DNA from: an uncultured Pirellula sp.
GTDB taxonomy: Bacteria > Planctomycetota > Planctomycetia > Pirellulales > Pirellulaceae
Assembly: GCA_903858115.1 (NCBI GenBank)
Contig: CAIOHR010000060.1
Location: 1 to 64,000 of the forward strand
DNA: 64,000 nt
Reading direction: 5' to 3'
The position numbers and the translations under genes were made by a program. Below, one piece after another: positions 9,001 through 14,999 of this stretch. The notes below the pieces were generated by a model, which was not told where the DNA came from, searched no databases, and worked only from the letters and a program-made list of their open reading frames with translations. Position 1 is the first letter of the stretch, and every line of letters begins with the position of its first letter.

Positions 9001-11671
9001 TAGCTTCGGAATCCAATTGGCGACGCTCGGCTGGCGCGACGTTTACAAAAGTTAATTGTTGCCACGGGCTTTGATACTCTTCGCGTATAGACGCATTCCA
9101 GCCCGCGGTTCGATAGGCGATTGTGTGCGAACCATATTCGGTCGTCTCGAATCCATAATAGAACTGTCCATCTGTTTGCAACGTCGCTGAACCATCAGCA
9201 GCACCGTCTAAATCCTTGTCGAACTCGATTCGGATGTTTTCCCGATCAGAAACGGAAGAGAGGCTTCCAACAAGATCGATACTTAAACTCCGCACCAAAC
9301 TAGAGTCAGTCGAGTTCGCAATAGTCAGGGATTCGACAACCGGAAATGCAGATGATCCAGCATCAAAAGTAAAGGAACTCCATTGATCAAAGTCACCAGT
9401 TGCTCTACCCCCTAACAGTCCAGCGCGAATCGCAATCGTTTTTCGGCCATCAAAACCCGCTGGTAATGCAAACTGGAATCCGCCGAGCGATGAAGGAATT
9501 GTCGTCGCATCAACGATACCGTCTAAATTCCAATCAACATCAATTCGCGACTCGTTAACATCGACGCGTCCACGCTCGATAAGCGTCCCTGCGATGGTTG
9601 GCGCTGCAACTCCGTCAAGACTGGGGTTGAATGCGACGTTTGAAAGCTGTGGGAACTGCTCACCGAGATTGACAAAATACCTTGTCCAGTCGCTATGTAT
9701 ACGATCTCCTAATTCGGGAGTCCACTCACTAATGCGTATTCCTACCCAATGAGCTCCCGAAATGAGTTCAGGCAACGTCGATCTAAACGTAAGGTCACCG
9801 TCAACTCTCAAGATTCGGTCCGGAGAATCGTCCCCATTCACATCGACTTCGATGGAAACCAATCCAGCATTAGGGTTGATCTCCCTGTCAGAAGGCAAAT
9901 CGCCCACGAGCGTAGAGTTGTTGGCGGAGCGATGATCCACGTAGCCTGACGAAAGCAAAGTTGAACTAGGCATCGATGGCGAGTATCGAATGGAAGACTC
10001 ATTCGGTAACAGGACCGCACCGGAAACAATTGCAGCATCAGATCCAGGACGGTAAGACAGCGAGAAATCGCCCACGTTAAGTCGAGATGCGGGCAACGCA
10101 TCTAGTTCGAATTGAACTGAATCCCAATCACTTTCTCCTCGAAGCCTGTAGCCGATCGTACGGGCCCCGAGCTGGTTATCGAAATTCGCGTCGCTTCGTG
10201 GATCGTAGACGAAGATCCTATTTCCTCCAGATAACTCGATGCTTCCGTCAGGAAGTCCATCGGCATTGTGATCAAATTCAACTTCCACAGTACCTGATGT
10301 CCACTGACCAAAAACAGAGCCGGTGATGGTTGGGTTTGCCGATTTGCTATCACCAACAGGTGATGTGTCAGTCAACAATCCAACTCCTGTAATCCGAATT
10401 GGCCCAGCCTGTTGCGGCTGCGGTAGTTTGGCATTTACACTTCTCCAGTCTTCTATTCGCACGCCTAGGCTGTTCGCGATACTATAGGAATACGAGACTT
10501 GTAGATGGTCAGCCGTTGACGACGAGGATAACGGAAAAGTTATCACCGAGGTGCTTGAGGAAAGAGATATGCTTCGATCTATAACTCCGTCTTGGTTCGT
10601 GTCTACGTAGATAAAACCGTTGTTTTTCGTTATTCGGGATAGGTCTATGACTCCTTCGGCACGCCCAGTAACTGACGTTGCATAGGCTGTTACGTAATCC
10701 AATACGGATCGTGAAGAATGCTCGAAAGTTAGCTGCTCTCGATTTGAAACATCGACGACGTATGACGAGTCTGGAACAATTTCTGCTTGGAAATCTATTC
10801 TGTCCCCTGCTGCTATCGGACTGGAAGGCGTCACAACAACACTGGCTGAATCCTGCCATGGCGAGAATGGAATTCGTACCAATCCACTTGATTGCACATT
10901 GACCGGGACGCCGTCCACTAGCACTGGATCCGAGGACTTGATACTCAGGTAGACGTTTTCGAACTTGCCAAGATTGGAGGAAGATCTGACGATCGCCAAT
11001 GTTCGTTTGTTCAAGTCGGAGCTCTCAGTCTCAAAACTGCTGGCAAAGCCAAAAACAGAAACACTCGACAGGCTATCGTTGTCAAAAATCTCTGCTACTT
11101 TCGTCTCTGACGAGACGGTTACCTGCGCGCTCCCGATCTTCAAGAGTTGCAGCTCTAGATTCTCAGTCGACTCCGGAATCATGTCGTCCATTGTTTGAAA
11201 AACAACACTTGCAATATCGCTCCCCGCGTCGAATTGGATGATTCCGCTAGAGTATTCGAAATCTCTCCCTGGTGATGCGGTACTAGTTCGACCGATCCGA
11301 TATCCAACAGTCAAAACTCCCGATGTGCCTGATCGCATGACATCGAATCTGATTGGGTTACCTTCCACGACGCTTGCCGGATCTTTCAACCACACAAGCT
11401 GTTGAGGTCCTAACCCGATTCCGTGCTGACCTTCATTTAGCTTGAGCTCTTCTGCACTGTATGGACGAGCGGGCAATCCAAAACCAACGTACTGGTCAAC
11501 AATGGATCCATTCTGCGAGAGCCCTGTTGTCAGTGGATTTGACAAGTCGGTGGTCATTAGTTCTCGCTTCTCAAGTGTTTCGAGAAGTATTGATCGAATG
11601 AGTTTGCGGGCTGTTTTCTTGTTGGAATTACGAGCCAAAACGCTTGCAACGAGCCGTGATGAAATGACCAT
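1..11671 (-). CDS. Giant secreted repeat protein with C-terminal HINT domain (polymorphic toxin-like), 3'-truncated by window
   Basis: One open frame of 3,890 codons with no stop, starting at ATG 11671 (AAGG lies about 10 nt upstream) and leaving the window at base 1. Order of parts: basic N-terminus with a LEPR-XLL-like tag (LETLEKRELM, residues 30-39); Calx-beta domain (about 95-200, with SVVEGNPIRFDV and the IFDND end); eight beta-type repeats of about 105-140 residues to about 1215, each with a D-x-N/D-x-D-type motif; an Ala-rich helical region with regular Tyr/Trp (about 1228-3205) broken by a Gly/Trp/Tyr block (about 2439-2525); a GYGG repeat (about 3360-3380); a pretoxin-like region with hydrophobic helices; and a HINT domain from Cys3787 (CFARDTLVATEMGLRPIGEI, later SYHPFWV). 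HINT domains of this kind autoprocess and usually precede a toxin tip. That tip, and any immunity gene, lie outside the window. The alternative is a giant adhesin with HINT-mediated anchoring or release. The frame and HINT call are secure; the toxin role is inferred. Confidence 0.9.
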   Translation of the reverse strand, partial: MVISSRLVASVLARNSNKKTARKLIRSILLETLEKRELMTTDLSNPLTTGLSQNGSIVDQYVGFGLPARPYSAEELKLNEGQHGIGLGPQQLVWLKDPASVVEGNPIRFDVMRSGTSGVLTVGYRIGRTSTASPGRDFEYSSGIIQFDAGSDIASVVFQTMDDMIPESTENLELQLLKIGSAQVTVSSETKVAEIFDNDSLSSVSVFGFASSFETESSDLNKRTLAIVRSSSNLGKFENVYLSIKSSDPVLVDGVPVNVQSSGLVRIPFSPWQDSASVVVTPSSPIAAGDRIDFQAEIVPDSSYVVDVSNREQLTFEHSSRSVLDYVTAYATSVTGRAEGVIDLSRITKNNGFIYVDTNQDGVIDRSISLSSSTSVITFPLSSSSTADHLQVSYSYSIANSLGVRIEDWRSVNAKLPQPQQAGPIRITGVGLLTDTSPVGDSKSANPTITGSVFGQWTSGTVEVEFDHNADGLPDGSIELSGGNRIFVYDPRSDANFDNQLGARTIGYRLRGESDWDSVQFELDALPASRLNVGDFSLSYRPGSDAAIVSGAVLLPNESSIRYSPSMPSSTLLSSGYVDHRSANNSTLVGDLPSDREINPNAGLVSIEVDVNGDDSPDRILRVDGDLTFRSTLPELISGAHWVGIRISEWTPELGDRIHSDWTRYFVNLGEQFPQLSNVAFNPSLDGVAAPTIAGTLIERGRVDVNESRIDVDWNLDGIVDATTIPSSLGGFQFALPAGFDGRKTIAIRAGLLGGRATGDFDQWSSFTFDAGSSAFPVVESLTIANSTDSSLVRSLSIDLVGSLSSVSDRENIRIEFDKDLDGAADGSATLQTDGQFYYGFETTEYGSHTIAYRTAGWNASIREEYQSPWQQLTFVNVAPAERRQLDSEASGEPGDSNGVLTFPIELVGLIHPSYNSVEVDWTNDFQLDTSASVVSGEFSVSASSIPSGTTQLTVRGVRNDGNTIDFSPWVSIPISSWQSDGWPGLVTNLALLSDSGEDFTDGQTENTTIVGSVYIANATSLDGIKVQVDENGDGISDGMTTTDSEGGFVFEPSFLPIGNASVRFRAVRWSDSQSNYRVGPWSSISFLFEDQIDGAARIRNVGKSSPTSTGNANADLQTTVSGRITNEGKILGIVIEIDLNNDDVGELVATTDRLGRFARTVSGATAQLESIRVRTRELDPISRTTHYGPWVIVNETSWGENSEGNNESGDNGGNEIGNGFGNGSDHAIASNNDPSYLAEIELANFEYKQTLQNARQIFDQQLSSADATYATAVATAGANFQTLLGTFSGDSTSFEYSPFSWPQSPTRGTEFPSDSSQPSPPTAAPSYTGPAFDFDEDSIYQAAISANRNTYQAELAAAKTALNSAKSSAEQAHNARVQAINQEYENAAQVAQDTFEDESEVDDSALDALAAAFQAAVDAAWAAYTSAAQALATALNTSLTSAWDTLQSQIQAAHDIYWNAVTAASNAYTNATDHEGCTCDEERSASINYSQSVYEAGKTLDKAVSSARNSYDHTVAGLLKAHAHAMADLWAVYQAAIIEAQDIYDKGKIEFESEAAQQGADAQKNYTAALNDLARIRDRKIADSEKVMALEIATAERTYTLRIEVAETVHWKANAVSKQQAISRWDNAEDTLWTEYQLTLANTEVAYYNQLAIEHMGYTTSVANSEYDRQYGRANAQHEYRYALIDAEHARKLAKLSSAHDLATSNNENATANAEADAADRKSMREGQNDPAYVKAGADAAYAYAIAVSNANHNYVTSMADARQFIVTSNTCENHYADRRYPWSWAVVVVSFSSSANIYNTFVKALNQAQHDYGVANVENGNFSSSALSDLWDDYQNAKRNRDTASANTAASDNREFQDDSSQADHDYAIAVMRAQSKRTREYSKLDLSYTIDVTPDSTEYEIDKVTLVATRNNWDATSSKDFKFLTATYYASQMNAFHGTHQSAWSLYHQQLGAVEVTWATASGTVEKNYVTSVGNADIQYSIDTTALDATRVVGNATAEDVYVLASVTARNTYADSAGAAKLTRAKAQSANSEESAHNQNNNANSNIGLSSTRESAQAEALRNAEKDFQLAMLAAQLTLANASADASRDYAIATGSAWESYFSESIDYQQYLDALDDANEAYNDAMDAAYDAFNAAAKAAWDALKAAYADALRDDQKGDAEDNHRGAHDEADEKDRFAGDELAAAIAEAAALRAAAIVLAASTASANKVKAATIAENERAFAHAAASASKTKAIAMASLQASRRESDFIANAAQREDAIAARGTYEVNVYSNIESTISSQIGQLGVTLTNYRQAVATADRIRANLVRAAKDAYEDAISMAGLTEVQATNAANIAKRTAIVSAETTYNQNVAAADKGQTIAYANSFYDLYLAITTAEAILRETLFVSTATTARQKVGTESDQAKAIADAELARAHALADALHALQTALNADWVPIEWNGWGYGGWGYGWGGWYGGYGGWGYGWGGWYGWGGYVFGYAAYGWGGYGYGGFGGWNGFGWGFGTWYGGWGFGWGYGWGYGGNYGGNSGAQEDYDDEVDEIEDDYNDALDSANDTAKDELAAAKLAEAIRNGDAGIAFATSRGNAGVAYVIAQNIADDAYSTVAQSQANTLNLTVGNAERTWDIAVSTAKKNRVFAENAATVTLATEKASTTSSYLQGIAQSESVFHHANSVQNHLRAQQNPIGPRGEYQRAYAEANSTWIANAAPAFVSSKSIEANATALLAVEIAKANAVKSNTMANSEHDRVTANTLTNETYVLANTQASNSMSTGLRTIENQRSATHANNAKAFDVSVATNAKARQVAIAQALVDFEEDSDEYQNAIKNARKQGAIQFSTLSHDFSTAEHASRKVYSFEESNIRHAYAVAGHSIEESKTVSLSSAKQAKRVSDANANKVYWDTESAQRRMATISHDNAKAAFYTATETAIGIANNLIHTRMQLPWTQYLVSAAQVRQNAWSASSLVYGQLVVQRANVEQTYDSSVSQARLDTTIASVVADHSAMVMSSAATKSSEISNANARKTFEQQMSTTTQVYLDRLSEIKKDESIEQQNNPNGPASDWQAQRTSATNTYVLNRAQKQSSARTTFDANSSAEDSAFTTANAAKARTMVDADATYRSVEANAYSVVIADLRNAERLYTIAEFAAIVSASSSFSTSSPWAAYDALEAIARAAWKTTVGNAISSKDAQVAQGQRQLELAVTNADDTYENRRIDYVSSIQLETASLPGVYGNGSMPLPTLSQAPFLDEFYASIASGTIPSEVGTRFIPTSTNTFSNSSGYSGGLSGGYRSSILNPDGFREVGYEGSGNGGGFGDFSVIGGSPSSRVNWNLIGEADSIQSTQATDIAITLYGLSSGLKTIFDSDEPDDFGYGGSGYGGSGYGGEGYGGEGEPPIVFDGPLTMDFASTSTISEIIGERSPELQRLFEATASARYSSLPMRPGATYSPILSSPSVLGNSQDRTKTKATISLFRNNAFSMDARASAIESAQSFEQSLNVQLQNTPNLVLLESAFTEAEPEEILSESEANAIVEFENMIATLSQKLAGMKELSTSDMSTFDQAGLTVVDSGFWPWESVLKVVRIGDSNYAYVFHDATTYHSRSGFSDRTVSARWELHSVNNSSERMDKQIFALIRDQGYLSALQTTEVLLSIVPGGSTATYIEDGKFFRAGLAFGSDVVQTVFPLGKLAKLQKLASVTSKVTKVSNVAISAKTMASAMLIVDSLNAGVAIHDTIQDVQKGNRVGAAIGSLDVLFSVLNVGFSAKQLADAAHDARRVVEKAPDAEVARPKFPDLPIANIQMCFARDTLVATEMGLRPIGEIEPGDLVYGFDFVSGIPVLAEVETRHDNYYDGAVVRLEVNGSWVETTSYHPFWVVEGRDLNERSVPRELDPSEDEGKALRGRWVN
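3..313 (-). other. HINT (intein-like) domain segment of the giant protein, partial
   Basis: Residues 3787-3890 of the giant protein. The block begins with the nucleophile-type Cys in MCFARDTLVATEMGL, continues with PIGEIEPGDLVYGFDF (block A pattern with the conserved GD), and reaches the block-B-like TTSYHPFWVVEGRD with its His. These are the hallmarks of the Hedgehog/intein fold as found in bacterial pretoxin HINT proteins. The rest of the domain and whatever follows it lie to the left of base 1. Confidence 0.85.
1534..1593 (-). repeat. Four tandem 15-bp units coding GYGG[S/E]
   Basis: Four head-to-tail 15-bp units, two with GATC-type and two with TTCA-type centres on the plus strand. They code for GYGGS GYGGS GYGGE GYGGE in the giant protein, after an acidic DEPDDF. 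The frame is kept, so this is an in-gene repeat expansion, not a CRISPR or a site. Confidence 0.85.
4097..4357 (-). repeat. Gly/Trp/Tyr-rich low-complexity block
   Basis: About 87 codons inside the Ala-rich region encode units such as GWGYGGWGYGWGGWYGG and GFGWGFGTWYGG, with hardly any charge. It starts after EWN (about residue 2439) and ends at GGNYGG before an acidic stretch (DDEVDEIEDD). On the coding strand it is a run of GGTTGGGG, GGCTGGGG and GGATACGG units. Function is unknown; aromatic-glycine blocks can be adhesive or self-assembling. Confidence 0.9.
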
Positions 11672-12413
11672 AGAAAATGCCTTGTAGAAAATTGGACGAA
11701 GTGCAGGAATGTGCGAATTGACTCTTCAACAGCTCAAAAATTGAATAAACTTGAGGTGGCCGAAGAATGTCGCTTTTGTAGACAATTCAAAACAACTTAA
11801 GACTGTCGTATCGGATGCCGTCCAATTGGAACGCCATGCACAAAGGAACGTGAACTCAAGATACGAATGCAGGTGCTGATGAGACTCGAGAGAAAAGTCG
11901 ACACGATTAAATCACTCCATCAATAGGGCAAAACTCAAAGGAAGGGAAGTCAATCGGTTTGATGGCGTGAGCGAATGAAGACAATCGCAACAAGTCAGAA
12001 AGCAATTGATGGCATTTGTTATTGCGACACGAAGTGCGACAGTCAATCACGGGTCACAGTAAATTAACGAAAATGCTTTTCGAAGAAAATTTCAAGAATT
12101 GTGTCGCAGTGCTGCATCTCAAACTTGCGTTATTGCTTGCGACTGCCATGTATTCACAATGGACCCACGAAAGCGCTGCAGAAATCTCTTCCAAGATTGT
12201 GGTCAGGACTTCGGTACTTCATGGCGTCAAGAGCAACGGAGCGTGCTGTTGACGTTGTGTTTAAAGAAAGGCAATTCTCGCTTGCGGAGTTCAGTTATAT
12301 CCGTTCTTAATCCTCGATTTTCGTCACAACAAAAGAACGCAAATCGATTTCGAGGATGACGCGAAATTATCTTGCATCCTGCGAGAGTGTGAAATCGTTG
12401 AGCGAACGACAGA
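11672..12413. other. Non-coding stretch upstream of the giant gene
   Basis: About 740 bases between the giant gene's start and the glycosylase remnant. Several short frames exist, for example 12016-12252 on the plus strand, but none has a recognisable product or a convincing ribosome binding site. It must carry the promoter and leader of the giant gene. I could not identify a clear promoter or a structured RNA. Confidence 0.5.
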
Positions 12414-12662
12414 AACCTGCGCCACGATTCCACGCCAAGATGGCTCAAAGAACTACAGCCGCTGTACGCTTACATGGCAAAACTGGGGCGGCTCGATGTG
12501 ATGCCGGTGGACGATTTCGGTGTGCGATCGGCATTGATGCAGCTCTATGATCTACCGGACATGCCAAAGAAATCCGAGTTCGCGACCTACACGAACGCTT
12601 GGAGTCCTTATCGAAGTATCGGCGCGTGGTATTTGTGGCGTTACGCCGATTCGCAGAAGTAG
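12414..12662 (+). pseudogene. Remnant of a DNA-3-methyladenine glycosylase (AlkA/HhH-GPD type), C-terminal part
   Basis: The frame ending in TAG at 12660 encodes a C-terminal segment typical of HhH-GPD glycosylases of the AlkA group: LGRLDVMPVDDFGVRSALM, then LYDLPDMPKKSEF, then WSPYRSIGAWYLWRY. In intact enzymes this follows the helix-hairpin-helix and the catalytic Asp, about 200 residues in. Here only about 80 in-frame residues can be read (RWLKELQPLYAYM precedes the conserved part), and the hairpin and catalytic region are not found upstream. An ATG at 12474 could still start a 62-residue product. It is most likely a deletion remnant next to the giant gene's upstream region. Confidence 0.6.
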
Positions 12663-12669
12663 AATTCCG

Positions 12670-13626
12670 CTAACTACGCTGAATCATTTGTCCGACCAGC
12701 CGATCGAGAAGTACAACTCCCATCAGTTGATCGTTGCTACCAAGCACTCGGGCGAGCTTGCACTTTTGCGATACCATTTGATTCAGGACGGTTATTTGCC
12801 CTGTCGATGGTTCGAACGTCGGGATGGGGTGGAGATTTGGATACACCTTTGCTTCTGCAACTTCGGATGTGTCGTAATAACCAACCAGTCGCTTATTTTG
12901 TTCGTGTAGCACCGGTATCACGGCCTGATTGGATTTTCGTCCAACCTGTTTGAGTTCTTCGAGGCTCGTTCCAAGGACGACTGTTCGCAGTCCACGTATT
13001 GGCATGCAATATCGGACGATCGAGTCGCTACCATAAGCAAACAGATTCTGGATAAAGTCGCGTTGGACTGGCGTTAGCAATCCAGCTTGTTGTCCGTCCT
13101 CCAGTACCTGCCGAAGCTCACGGCGCGCGAGGGCTGGTCGCACTCTCAATGGTTCCTCGCCAAGAAGCTTCTGAATCCAGCGACTTAGCAAATAAAGCCC
13201 CCAGGTAAATGGAAGACTCAAAATTGTCAGGACCATTAATGGGAGCCCAAAGGTCTTCAGCAGTCGATGAGGAATTTGATAGAACAAACTTTTGGGAAGA
13301 AGTTCACAAAAAATGAACAAAATCGGGGTGCTCAGGATACTGATGAACACCGTCGTTCCTGGGTCATCGTATCCGAGTATTGCAACAATGAACCATGCGA
13401 CTCCAATGGTGAACGCTTGATTCGCAACGTTGTTTCCAAACAACAACGTGGACACGAATAGCCCTGGATGGTTCGTTAACCAAAGCAACCCGCGGGACAA
13501 TCGGGATCCATCTAACGCATCGAGTACCAGGCGAACACGCTGGACTCGATACATGCCAGTCTCGACACCACTACAAAAAGCACTTAGTAAACACGATACT
13601 AATATCAGGACGATGGAAGGAATCAT
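12670..13626 (-). CDS. CNNM/CBS-domain membrane protein (hemolysin-like, CorB/HlyC family), short form
   Basis: 318 residues. The N-terminal half is a CNNM (DUF21) membrane domain: hydrophobic segments near residues 1-20, 58-85, 90-115 and 120-150, with the family signatures SAFCSGVETGMYRV and FIFCELLPKSLF. The C-terminal half is a CBS pair region (IVRYCMPIRGLRTV, AVIPVLHEQNKRLVGYYD, LMGVVLLDRLVGQM). The CorC/HlyC C-terminal domain found in longer relatives is absent. Family members are linked to Mg2+ or other divalent-cation transport; the substrate here is not known. Its start overlaps the stop of the upstream paralogue by 4 nt (ATGA), so the two are probably co-translated and may work as a heteromer. 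Confidence 0.88.
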   Translation of the reverse strand: MIPSIVLILVSCLLSAFCSGVETGMYRVQRVRLVLDALDGSRLSRGLLWLTNHPGLFVSTLLFGNNVANQAFTIGVAWFIVAILGYDDPGTTVFISILSTPILFIFCELLPKSLFYQIPHRLLKTFGLPLMVLTILSLPFTWGLYLLSRWIQKLLGEEPLRVRPALARRELRQVLEDGQQAGLLTPVQRDFIQNLFAYGSDSIVRYCMPIRGLRTVVLGTSLEELKQVGRKSNQAVIPVLHEQNKRLVGYYDTSEVAEAKVYPNLHPIPTFEPSTGQITVLNQMVSQKCKLARVLGSNDQLMGVVLLDRLVGQMIQRS

Positions 13627-14948
13627 TCGCCATCCTCGGATACCAACTCTGGCATCTCTATTTGTTGCCCAGTGAGACGAATGAGCATGTCACCTCGCTG
13701 TGGAATACTGGTAACCTCCAGCGAGTAGTCCCCCCACTGAACTCTATCGCCTACATGTGCCAGTCGCCTCAGTTGATTCTGTACGACTCCTGCGATCGTG
13801 GCTTCTCTCGAATCGGGCAATTTGATGTCCATCGCTTTCTCCAGCTTTCGAATCCTGGCTTTTCCATCCACGATCCATTCCATCTCGCCGGACTTCGAAA
13901 ACTGCAACTCCCCCATGGGATTGATGCGATCATGAAAGGTTGCAAAAGTAGCTTCGATCAGATCTTCAAAAAGAATAACTCCAATCGTTTCGCCACGTTC
14001 ATTCACGACGACACCATGTCGTTTGTCTGCTGTCAACAAAAGTTGAAACACTTGGGCGAGAGTCGCGCACCACGGAAAGAAGAGGACCGACTGCGTTTTT
14101 GGTACCAGCCCCATGCGTTTTGCGATCATCAAATCATCCAGAGTAGCCGTCGCAATAATTTCGTTTTCCTGACTCGACGTAATTAGCAGCAAGTGGCTTT
14201 GATCATCGAATTCGTTCGCTTGCATGTCTTCGATACACTGCGTCACGGTGGGTGGATCAAGAGGGAGTGTCCCGAAACTGAATTGACTTTTCGGATGCAT
14301 CCATTCGTGAGCTTCGATATTGGAGAGTTGAAGAATGTTCTGAAGGATTCCTTTTTCTAGATCCCTCAATTGCGAATCCGTTTCACTCAGTTCGATAGCG
14401 CGTTCCAAGTCACTCGTATCAAGGACCGTTTCAGGTTTCAATCCTGGAAAAATAAGCCGGCGACAGATATCGCTAACCGAGTTCATGCCGATGGCCAAAT
14501 ATCCAGTGATCGAGTTCACAAATGACATGGGGAGAGCCACTGCAAGCGAAACTTTGATCGGAGCCAACACGCCGATACACTTCGGAAGTAGCTCGGATAC
14601 CAGAATCAGCAACACCAAAGATCCGACGCTGAATACGTAAGAGGCCGTCTCCCACCCAGGTTTCTCGCTGATCTCGGATGCTATGACATTGCTGCAGGAA
14701 AAGTAGGTAATGTTTACCGCGAGGTTGCAAAGAAGAATCGTCGACAAGAGCTTTGTCGGATTCAAAAGGAGTGAATCGATTGCCAGCGACACCCGACCTA
14801 ATCCAAGCTTTTGGCGTTGGTTGGCTGTCAAAGAAAAGAGAGCCGCTTCACTGGCAGAAAAAAACGCGGATAGAACGATCGTGACTAGCATTGCGGTTGC
14901 AGCAACCACACAACTAAACAGATCAATGCCTCCTTCAGCATCACCCAT
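13623..14948 (-). CDS. CNNM/CBS/CorC-HlyC domain membrane protein (hemolysin-like), long form
   Basis: 441 residues from ATG 14948, preceded by AGGA at a fair distance. A TTG at 14990 would add 14 residues without family support. The CNNM domain has the signatures SAFFSASEAALFSLTANQR and LLILVSELLPKCIGV, with four hydrophobic segments. A CBS pair follows (EWMHPKSQFSFGTLPLDPP, LLITSSQENEIIATATLDDL, RHGVVVNERGETIGVILFED), then a C-terminal transporter-associated domain (WIVDGKARIRKLEKAM to GDMLIRLTG). This is the full domain set of CorB/CorC-like proteins implicated in divalent-cation efflux. It overlaps the next gene by ATGA and follows the ABC-2 permease gene by 51 nt. Confidence 0.9.
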   Translation of the reverse strand: MGDAEGGIDLFSCVVAATAMLVTIVLSAFFSASEAALFSLTANQRQKLGLGRVSLAIDSLLLNPTKLLSTILLCNLAVNITYFSCSNVIASEISEKPGWETASYVFSVGSLVLLILVSELLPKCIGVLAPIKVSLAVALPMSFVNSITGYLAIGMNSVSDICRRLIFPGLKPETVLDTSDLERAIELSETDSQLRDLEKGILQNILQLSNIEAHEWMHPKSQFSFGTLPLDPPTVTQCIEDMQANEFDDQSHLLLITSSQENEIIATATLDDLMIAKRMGLVPKTQSVLFFPWCATLAQVFQLLLTADKRHGVVVNERGETIGVILFEDLIEATFATFHDRINPMGELQFSKSGEMEWIVDGKARIRKLEKAMDIKLPDSREATIAGVVQNQLRRLAHVGDRVQWGDYSLEVTSIPQRGDMLIRLTGQQIEMPELVSEDGE

Positions 14949-14999
14949 GCTGGATGTCCTGAACCGATAGCAAACCTGCGACGTTTCCAAACACGAAAA

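Noticed and set aside
12016..12252. 78-residue plus-strand frame upstream of the glycosylase remnant
   Set aside because: No ribosome binding site, no recognisable domain, and other overlapping frames are equally open.
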